DNA of 64,000 nucleotides from Candidatus Dormiibacterota bacterium (GTDB taxonomy: Bacteria > Chloroflexota > Dormibacteria > Aeolococcales > Aeolococcaceae). The stretch covers positions 62,001-126,000 of the forward strand of contig PMOL01000005.1 of assembly GCA_003162415.1 (NCBI GenBank), written 5' to 3'. A program made the position numbers and the translations under genes. The notes beneath the pieces were generated by a model, which worked only from the letters and a program-made list of their open reading frames with translations, was not told where the DNA came from and made no database searches. Every line of letters starts with the position of its first letter. Within the stretch, counting starts at the first letter, position 1. This document shows, piece after piece, positions 54,733 to 61,218 of the stretch.

Positions 54733-55272
54733 ATGGCGCACCGGATCGACATGCCATCGGTAGGTCAGACGACGGACGAGCTGGTGATCGTCGAATGGTT
54801 GAAGAAGGAAGGCGACCCGGTTGCGTTGGGAGAGTCGCTCTTCAGTGTGCAGACCGACAAGGCGCAGGTCGAGGTTGAGTCGGTCGCCGCCGGGACGCTG
54901 CTGAAGGTCCTCCGCGATGCTGGAGACACTGTGCAAGCAGGTTCGCCGGTGGCATACATCGGCACTGCGGGCGAGGCGGTCCCGGACGGCAGCGACGCTG
55001 GTTCTGCCGACATTGCGACCTCCATCGCGGTCAGCGAGATCCCGGCGCCCACGCCCGCCCCGCGCGCGGGACCCGAGCGCCGCTCGCCAGAAAGAGCACC
55101 AGGCAGAGTTGCGGCACTGCCGGCCGCGCGGCGGTTGGCGAGCGCGCTTGGCATTGATCTGACCACTCTGGCGGGCACCGGCCAGGACGGTGTCATCACC
55201 GTTGGCGACGTCGAGCGTGCCGGGCAGGAATCGTCGGTTCTCGCGGACGATCTCGAGAGTGGGGCAACGTGA
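54733..55272 (+). CDS. Lipoyl-carrier and E1/E3-binding domain protein without E2 catalytic domain
   Basis: 179 residues. A lipoyl domain (residues 1-78; HRIDMPSVGQTTDELVIVEW, lipoyl-lysine 43 in VQTDKAQVEVES), a proline/alanine-rich linker, and a peripheral-subunit-binding domain (VAALPAARRLASALGIDLTT, GTGQDGVITVGDV). The 230-residue acyltransferase domain of E2 is missing although the reading frame ends cleanly and the next gene follows at once. Either a separate E2 core is borrowed or the complex does not transfer an acyl group to CoA. Confidence 0.88.
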   Translation: MAHRIDMPSVGQTTDELVIVEWLKKEGDPVALGESLFSVQTDKAQVEVESVAAGTLLKVLRDAGDTVQAGSPVAYIGTAGEAVPDGSDAGSADIATSIAVSEIPAPTPAPRAGPERRSPERAPGRVAALPAARRLASALGIDLTTLAGTGQDGVITVGDVERAGQESSVLADDLESGAT

Positions 55273-55273
55273 G

Positions 55274-57265
55274 GTGACCATCACCGCGCCGTCGCGGGTA
55301 AGCAGTCGCTGGGACGACGAGCAAGCAGCCGCGTGTAAGACCGAGTTGGATCTCCGTGCCTACACGTCGCGCCTGTTGGGGCAGGACCCTAGATTGGTCC
55401 TCCACGGCGGTGGCAACACGTCGGTGAAGCGCACCGAGACCAATATCTTTGGTGAGGCGGAGGACATCCTCTGGGTCAAGGGCAGTGGCTGGGACCTGGC
55501 CACCATCGAGCCGGCCGGTTTCGCGCCGGTTCGGATGCAGCAGCTGCTGCATCTCGCCGAACTCACCGCACTCTCCGACGTGGACATGGCTCGGGAGCTC
55601 CGCATCGGCACCATCGACCCTGCCGCGCCGGCTCCATCGGTCGAAGCGATGCTCCACGCCATCGTCCCGTTCAAGTACGTCGACCACACGCACGCGGACG
55701 CGGTCCTCACGCTCACCAACTCGTTGAACGGAGCCGAGTTGATCGAGCAGGTCTACGGCGATCGTCTCCTGCATATCCCCTACGTGATGCCCGGATTCAA
55801 GCTGGCCGCCCTGTGTGCCGACCTGTATCCGCGGCTGCATGGCGCTCCGACGATCGGAATGGTGCTGATGAACCATGGCATCTTCACCTGGGCTCCGACA
55901 GCTCGCGAGTCGTACGAGCGAATGATCGACATGGTCTCGCTCGCCGAGGCGTACGTCGACGAACAGGTCCGAGGACGGAGCCGAGCCGCCGAGCAAGCAC
56001 AGAGCTCCGCTTCATCCCAAGAGATTGCTGCGCTTCGACGCGACATTTCGGAGGTGGCAGGAATTCCGATGATTCTGCAGGTGGACGTTGGGCCTGACGC
56101 GCTTGCCTTTGCCAATCGTGCGGACGTGTCGGTGATTTCTCAGCAGGGTCCGGCGACGCCCGACCATGTGATCCGCACCAAGAGGCTGCCAATGCTTGGA
56201 CGCGACGTTGCCGCCTACGCGCGTGAGTACGAGCACTACGTCGCGGAACACGCCCGTAGATCTGCAGCACCGTTGCGGATACTTGATGCAGCGCCGCGCG
56301 TCGTCATCGACCCGCAGATGGGAGTGATCTCGGTGGGCAGATCCGCGGCCGACGCATCCGTCGCCGCGGACATCTATCGGCACACCGTCGACATCATTAT
56401 CGACGCAACCGACCTGGGTGGCTACCGTGCGCTGGCGGCTGAGGACACCTTCGATGTCGAGTACTGGGACCTGGAGCAAGCCAAGCTCGGAAAGGGAACG
56501 CGGCCGCCGTTCACCGGCGAGGTCGCTCTGGTCACCGGGGCGGCATCGGGTATCGGTCGCGCCTGCGCGGAACTCCTGTTGCAGCAGGGCGCCGCCGTCA
56601 TCGGTCTGGATCTCAACCCGGCAGTCGCAGCCGTGGCTCCCGGACCCGCTTGGCTGGGTGTCCAGTGCGATGTGACCGATCCCAAACAGGTGACCACAGC
56701 GATTGAGGCCGGCGGCAATCGCTTCGGTGGCATCGACATTGCCATCCTCAACGCCGGCGTCTTCCCGTCCAGTCAGCGTCTCGACGCGCTGGAATTGGGA
56801 GCATGGCGTGCGGTGATGGGCGTCAATGCCGAAGCCTCGGTCGTCCTCCTGCATCACTTGCACCCCCTCCTGCGACTCGCACCTCGCGGCGGTAGGGTTG
56901 TTGTGATCGGCTCGAAGAACGTCCCCGCTCCCGGTCCTGGCGCAGCCGCCTATTCGGCCTCCAAGGCAGCCCTCACCCAGGTGGCGCGCGTGGCTGCCCT
57001 CGAGTGGGGTGCGGATGGGATCCGGGTCAACGTCATCCATCCAAATGCGGTCTTCGACACCGCGCTCTGGTCAGCGGAGATCGTCGAGGCGCGTGCGCGC
57101 GAGTATGGCCTCAGCGTCGCCGACTACCGAGCCAAAAACGTCCTGCGAGTCGAGGTCACGAGTCAGGACGTCGCGCAGTTGTGCGTGGCCATGTGCGGGC
57201 CCGCTTTCGCCAAGACCACCGGTGCGCAGGTTCCCGTCGACGGCGGCAACGATCGGGTGATCTGA
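55274..57265 (+). CDS. RhaD-like class II aldolase fused to short-chain dehydrogenase
   Basis: 663 residues from a GTG 2 nt after the previous stop. The aldolase domain (residues 10-400) has LVLHGGGNTSVK, VDHTHADAVLTLTNSLNG (zinc histidines) and MVLMNHGIFTWAPTARES. The SDR domain (from about 415) has LVTGAASGIGRACAELL at 419-435, NAGVFPSSQ and YSASKAAL with Tyr560. The layout is that of the bifunctional rhamnulose-1-phosphate aldolase/lactaldehyde dehydrogenase (RhaD/RhaE). It likely splits a ketose-1-phosphate into DHAP and an aldehyde and oxidises the latter. Confidence 0.9.
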   Translation: MTITAPSRVSSRWDDEQAAACKTELDLRAYTSRLLGQDPRLVLHGGGNTSVKRTETNIFGEAEDILWVKGSGWDLATIEPAGFAPVRMQQLLHLAELTALSDVDMARELRIGTIDPAAPAPSVEAMLHAIVPFKYVDHTHADAVLTLTNSLNGAELIEQVYGDRLLHIPYVMPGFKLAALCADLYPRLHGAPTIGMVLMNHGIFTWAPTARESYERMIDMVSLAEAYVDEQVRGRSRAAEQAQSSASSQEIAALRRDISEVAGIPMILQVDVGPDALAFANRADVSVISQQGPATPDHVIRTKRLPMLGRDVAAYAREYEHYVAEHARRSAAPLRILDAAPRVVIDPQMGVISVGRSAADASVAADIYRHTVDIIIDATDLGGYRALAAEDTFDVEYWDLEQAKLGKGTRPPFTGEVALVTGAASGIGRACAELLLQQGAAVIGLDLNPAVAAVAPGPAWLGVQCDVTDPKQVTTAIEAGGNRFGGIDIAILNAGVFPSSQRLDALELGAWRAVMGVNAEASVVLLHHLHPLLRLAPRGGRVVVIGSKNVPAPGPGAAAYSASKAALTQVARVAALEWGADGIRVNVIHPNAVFDTALWSAEIVEARAREYGLSVADYRAKNVLRVEVTSQDVAQLCVAMCGPAFAKTTGAQVPVDGGNDRVI

Positions 57266-58264
57266 ATGACCAGTCGTCGCGGGGCACCACAGATCGCAAT
57301 CGGCCGGGCGCGTGGCGTCGACCGGGACATCGAGCTAATGACCCGCGTCGCCTCGCAGTACTACCTGGAGGGGATGACACAGGAAGCGGTGGCTCGCTCT
57401 CTTCGTCTCTCACGGCCCAAGGTCGGACGCTTGCTGGATCGCGCCCGAATGACTGGAATCGTGGAGATCACAGTCAATGTGCACCCCGACATCGGCCTCC
57501 AGGTAGAGGCGGCGTTGGTCTCGGAGTTCGGACTCAACCAGGTCCTTCTCGTGAATGATCAGAGCGACGAAGCAGGCCAGCGAGCGTCAGTGGCGCGGGC
57601 GGCCGCCGGGTTCCTCAAGCGTCACCTCAGCGACGGAGACGTCGTTGCGCTGGGCATGGGAAGGAATGTCGGCGCTGTGCCCGATTTCGTCGGCACTCCC
57701 ACACCTCGGGCTGCGACGTTTGTCAGTGCCATCGGAGGGTCGCCGCTGGTGGACACGGGCGTCAACCCGAATGAGATCTGCCGCCGCCTCGCCGAGGCGT
57801 TTGCCGGCACCGCCGAGGTGCTGTATGCACCCGCGTATGCCGAGACGCCGGCGGTGCGCGATGCGTTCGTCAATCACGACGACGTGCGCGATGTCCTCGA
57901 GCGTGCTCGAGCGGCCAACGTCGCCCTGATCGGGATCGGGAACGCTCGGGACGATAGCGCCGTCGTGCGAATGGGCTGCTTTTCGGTGGCCGAGATGCGC
58001 AGACTGCGGGATCGAGGGGCCGTCGGCGACGTCCTCGGCTCTTTTTTCGATGCGGATGGCCACGTCGTTGTCGACGGAATCGGGGACCGCGTGGTGGCGA
58101 TCGGCCGAGCGGATCTCGAGCGGATCACATGCGTTATCGCGATCTGCAGTGAGCGCGACAAAGGCGACGCGATCCTCGGTGCGCTCCGCACCGGCATGGT
58201 GAACGTGCTGGTTGCCAATCTCTCCACGGCACGGACCGTCCTCGAACTTTCAGGGCGCTCATGA
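57266..58264 (+). CDS. SorC/DeoR-type sugar-binding transcriptional regulator
   Basis: 332 residues starting directly after the previous stop. Helix-turn-helix YYLEGMTQEAVARSLRLSRP at about 32-51, then the SorC effector domain (PF04198): GDVVALGMGRNVGAVPDFV, SAIGGSPLVDTGVNPNEICR, GDVLGSFFDADGHVV and VVAIGRADLERITCVIAIC. These regulators respond to phosphorylated sugars made by the pathway they control. It probably acts on the inverted repeat at 51626-51660. Confidence 0.92.
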   Translation: MTSRRGAPQIAIGRARGVDRDIELMTRVASQYYLEGMTQEAVARSLRLSRPKVGRLLDRARMTGIVEITVNVHPDIGLQVEAALVSEFGLNQVLLVNDQSDEAGQRASVARAAAGFLKRHLSDGDVVALGMGRNVGAVPDFVGTPTPRAATFVSAIGGSPLVDTGVNPNEICRRLAEAFAGTAEVLYAPAYAETPAVRDAFVNHDDVRDVLERARAANVALIGIGNARDDSAVVRMGCFSVAEMRRLRDRGAVGDVLGSFFDADGHVVVDGIGDRVVAIGRADLERITCVIAICSERDKGDAILGALRTGMVNVLVANLSTARTVLELSGRS

Positions 58265-59196
58265 CTCCGCGCGTCCTCTGCGCCGGCATCCTCGTCGGCG
58301 ATCTCTTCGTACCGCCGCTGCCTCGCCTGCCAACGGCGGGCGAGCTCCTGGTGACCGACGACTTCCTCATGGGGGCCGGGGGCTGCGCCGCCAACGTCGC
58401 GGTGGTCCTGTCGAAATTGGGCGTGGCCTCCACGGTTGTCGGAAGGGTCGGTCGTGACTCCTTCGGCGATTTCGTCACCGACTCGTTGGCGGGGTTGGGC
58501 ATCGACGTGTCGTTCATCTGGCGGTCGGAGACGATGGGCACAGCCAAGACGGTAATCGTCCCGGTGGCCGGTGACGACCGGCGCTACATACACACGGTGG
58601 GCGCGAACGCCGACCTCACGGGACACGATTTCGTCCCAGGGGCATTGGCCGGAATCGACGTCGTCTACCTCGGCGGATACTTGGTGCTGCCCGGCCTCCG
58701 CCCGGCGGCGGTGGTCGAGCTCTTCGAAGCGGCGCATCGACTCGGCGCGCGCACGCTGCTGGACGTGGTCCTCCCTGGAGACACGCACGCCTCAATGGAC
58801 GATCTGCGCTCGATCCTGCCAAGCGTTGACTTCTTCCTGCCCAATGACGACGAGGCCCGCCAGCTGACCGGCGAACGCGACCCGGAGCGTCAGGCCACCG
58901 TCTTCAATGAGGCCGGCGCTGAAACCGTGATCATCACCATGGGCAGTGAGGGGCTACTGGTTCGCACCGCGACCGACACCCGGCGCGTCAGCGCTCCTAG
59001 CGTCGAGCTCGTTGACGGTTCCGGAGCCGGCGACGCATTCGCGGCAGGGCTGATCGTCGGCATCCTCGAGGGTTGGTCCCTGGAGCGGTCACTTCAGTTC
59101 GCATGCGAGGTCGGCGCGCTCGCGTGCACCGCGTTGGGCTGCTCGGCTGGAATCCCGGATCGGCAACAGGTGTTCCGGCGCATGGCAGCGCACTAA
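58261..59196 (+). CDS. PfkB-family carbohydrate kinase
   Basis: 311 residues, overlapping the regulator stop by 4 nt. The N-terminal GAGGCAANVAVVLSKLGV is the first ribokinase signature, GRVGRDSFGDFVTDSLAGLG follows, and DGSGAGDAFAAGLIVGIL is the second signature with the catalytic Asp. It phosphorylates a sugar or sugar-like alcohol with ATP; ribokinase, fructokinase and ketohexokinase-like activities are all possible. In this operon a ketose made by the isomerase is the natural substrate. Confidence 0.93.
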   Translation: MTPRVLCAGILVGDLFVPPLPRLPTAGELLVTDDFLMGAGGCAANVAVVLSKLGVASTVVGRVGRDSFGDFVTDSLAGLGIDVSFIWRSETMGTAKTVIVPVAGDDRRYIHTVGANADLTGHDFVPGALAGIDVVYLGGYLVLPGLRPAAVVELFEAAHRLGARTLLDVVLPGDTHASMDDLRSILPSVDFFLPNDDEARQLTGERDPERQATVFNEAGAETVIITMGSEGLLVRTATDTRRVSAPSVELVDGSGAGDAFAAGLIVGILEGWSLERSLQFACEVGALACTALGCSAGIPDRQQVFRRMAAH

Positions 59197-59206
59197 GGTA
59201 CGAGCT

Positions 59207-59806
59207 GTGTTGACGCACGAGCAGATTCAGGGCGCGCGGCGGCGAGCGGCGCAGATGCTCTCGGAGGCGGGGTTCATCCTCACCGACCTGGAGCGCGACA
59301 CCATCGAAGTTGCAGACTTCGGCCTCTCAGAGCTCGAGCACACGGGGCTGGAGGTCGTCGTCTACGTCAACACGCAGCGGGTCTGCGCTAAGGAGATCGT
59401 GATGTTCCCAGGCCAGACCTGCCCCGAGCATCGCCACCCGCCGTTCGACGATAGCCCCGGCAAGGAGGAGACGTTCCGCTGCCGCGCGGGCGTGGTGTAC
59501 CTCTACCTCGAGGGCCCCCCGGCGGAGCAGCCCAGCTGCTGGCCGGCAAAGGCCGACCGGGGCGCGTACACGGTCTGGCACGAGGTCGTCCTTCGGCCGG
59601 GTGAGCAACAGCTGGTCCCGCCCAACACGCTGCACTGGTTCCAGGCGGGGCCAGCGGGCGCCATCGTCTCGGAGTTTTCCACGCAGAGCCGTGACGATCT
59701 CGACGTCTTCACGGATCCGGACATCGCTCGGACCACCGTGGTCACCTCGAACTGGGTGTCGGGGGGCGGCGAAGGCGAGGACCCGGCAGCCGCTGCCCGT
59801 CGGTAG
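59207..59806 (+). CDS. D-lyxose isomerase (cupin type)
   Basis: 199 residues from a GTG 10 nt after the kinase. Cupin metal ligands: CPEHRHPPFDDSPGKEETF (two His and a Glu) and PPNTLHWFQAGPAGAIVSEF (third His). The family (PF07385) interconverts D-lyxose and D-xylulose, and some members act on D-mannose/D-fructose. It is shorter than the 225-residue norm mostly at the N terminus. It is the last gene of the operon, ending 14 bp before the island's terminal repeat block. Confidence 0.88.
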   Translation: MLTHEQIQGARRRAAQMLSEAGFILTDLERDTIEVADFGLSELEHTGLEVVVYVNTQRVCAKEIVMFPGQTCPEHRHPPFDDSPGKEETFRCRAGVVYLYLEGPPAEQPSCWPAKADRGAYTVWHEVVLRPGEQQLVPPNTLHWFQAGPAGAIVSEFSTQSRDDLDVFTDPDIARTTVVTSNWVSGGGEGEDPAAAARR

Positions 59807-59820
59807 CGCCACGGAGCCAC

Positions 59821-60000
59821 GGCGTGGCCATCCTGGAGCCGCTCGCGGCAGCGTCGCGTGGATCAGTCGATGAACAGGAGCGGAGTCGTCGGGTTAGCCC
59901 ACCCGCCGGAGTTCAGCGAGCCCGTGGCGCCGGGGCTGGCGGTAGAGGGGAAAACTCTGGCTCAGACAATCAGAGGTTCGAATCCTCTCTCCCCAGCCAA
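59821..60000 (+). repeat. Element-end repeat block, copy C
   Basis: Contains GGCGTGGCCATCCTGGAG, GTGGATCAGTCGATGAACAG, CGGAGTCGTCGGGTTAGCC, GGAGTTCAGCGAGCCCGTGG and CTCTGGCTCAGACAATCAGA, and runs directly into the intact att core. It aligns with 34669-34816 and 35851-36010. Among the three copies only this one keeps a perfect core, so it looks like the youngest or only functional right end. Confidence 0.8.
59967..60000 (+). repeat. attR: perfect 34-bp copy of tRNA-Gln 3' end
   Basis: Identical to 29748-29781, including CAATCAGAGGTTCGAATCC and the encoded CCA. With the integrase beside the tRNA this defines an insertion of about 30.2 kb. The bases upstream do not form a complete tRNA 5' half, so this is an attachment scar, not a second tRNA. 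Confidence 0.88.
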
Positions 60001-60066
60001 TCGCCGTGCACCCGTAGGCGATCTCAATCTCAGCCGATTTGACGTGCTCGGGAGGGGCGAGAAATG

Positions 60067-60120
60067 TGCACAGCGTTGACTCAGCGGATTTCCCATGCCC
60101 GACGGCACTGCACAGCGTTG
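60067..60120 (+). repeat. Direct repeats next to attR
   Basis: TGCACAGCGTTG occurs at 60067-60078 and 60109-60120, 42 bp apart (about four helical turns). Closely spaced 12-bp repeats beside a recombination site are typical of integrase arm-type or excisionase sites. Candidate only. Confidence 0.4.
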
Positions 60121-60140
60121 GGCTCTGCAAGCCTGGGTTC

Positions 60141-60249
60141 ATGATCATGAACGCTCTCGTTTCCAACAGCCCGGAACCCCTTGACATCGACCTGCTGGTG
60201 TCCAACTGGACCCGCTCCCTCAAAGCGCAGCAGCGCTCCCCGCGCACCG
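60141..60249 (+). pseudogene. N-terminal remnant of a second tyrosine recombinase
   Basis: ATG at 60141 encodes NSPEPLDIDLLVSNWTRSLK, then AQQRSPRTV, the start of a core-binding (SAM-like) domain. After about 36 codons the frame loses similarity and ends. It lies 141 bp beyond attR, the same position the intact integrase has relative to tRNA-Gln (168 bp), so another element once followed in tandem. Confidence 0.65.
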
Positions 60250-60441
60250 TGACCTGGTCAACTCGAAGCCCTTCATGGTGGTCGGAGTCTGACACTCCTT
60301 CCCGCCGCCGGCCGTGTCCGGGACGGAGGCCACAGTCCTCAAGCTCGGCCACACGAGCTCCCCAGCTATGAAGGCTAGACTCTCGATCGCCGCAACAAGT
60401 GGCGGCATGAGATCTGACCTGACACGAACGAAGGGAGCGGA
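60250..60441. other. Gene-free stretch after the integrase remnant
   Basis: No credible gene or RNA is seen. The DNA probably contains decayed integrase sequence and the upstream region of the gene at 60442, whose GTG follows GGGAG. Confidence 0.35.
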
Positions 60442-61107
60442 GTGGCCGTCGGCACTGCAGGGGCGGATGAAGCCTTGGAGGTTCAGTTGACGCCCCTCCT
60501 GATCGAGAAGCCTTGGGCATCGTTGAAGGCTCTGCTTACAACCGCCTGGAGCAATGTCTACGACGGATACATCAGCTCAGGCGAATCACCGCCAAACCGG
60601 GTCACGGACAAGGATGTGAATGTGATCAATCGGTCGATGGGGACACGTTCGAAGCGGAGTCGCTGGGAGCCGATCATCAACAAGGGCGAGCTGCCAGAGC
60701 TACTAAAACTCGATCCGACCTGGGATCTGATCCTCATGGATGAGTCCGACTGGGAGCGCAACCAGGTTCCGGTACGCATCGAAGCCGCGGTAGATGCTTT
60801 GGTGCGGCCCTACATCCAGATCGCAGCGGCGACCAAGGTGCTCCACATCAAGCGGCCGGCGCTGGTGCCGGTATGCGATGCCGATGTGTTGGGCCGACTT
60901 GGCGTTACTGAATCCGAGGCCTCACGGGCGACGATGGCTGTGTGTGTCGACCTCAGGAGAGAGGGGCGACGCCTCCTGGAGCCCTTGAGCGCGCTTCAGG
61001 TGCAGGTTGCCGAGGAGCTGCACCAGCAGATCTCGCTGGTGCGAATCCTGGAGGTGCTCATCTGGAAAAGTCACCCGAATCGTGGTGGATGGCGGCTCAA
61101 GACGTGA
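60442..61107 (+). CDS. Hypothetical protein (DUF6308-like)
   Basis: 221 residues from a GTG with GGGAG upstream. Segments KPWASLKALLTTAWSNVYDG, RWEPIINKGELPELLKLDPT, DALVRPYIQIAAATKVLHIK and RPALVPVCDADVLGRLG suggest a helical DUF6308-like domain; RPALVPVCD... is its most typical part. No catalytic motif is evident. It stands before the UvrD-like helicase on the same strand, 111 bp away, so the two may be linked. Confidence 0.65.
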   Translation: MAVGTAGADEALEVQLTPLLIEKPWASLKALLTTAWSNVYDGYISSGESPPNRVTDKDVNVINRSMGTRSKRSRWEPIINKGELPELLKLDPTWDLILMDESDWERNQVPVRIEAAVDALVRPYIQIAAATKVLHIKRPALVPVCDADVLGRLGVTESEASRATMAVCVDLRREGRRLLEPLSALQVQVAEELHQQISLVRILEVLIWKSHPNRGGWRLKT

Positions 61108-61218
61108 GACGACGGATAGGCCAGCCGACTTTGGCGACACTCTTGAAATGACGAACCGCATTCTCCAAAGGCGGCGCCAGTTGCCAGTGCCGCTTCCGTC
61201 CGCACCGGCGTAGCACTT

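Noticed and set aside
59940..60000. A second complete tRNA-Gln at the right end
   Set aside because: The anticodon stem and acceptor 5' strand are missing; it is an attachment-site copy.
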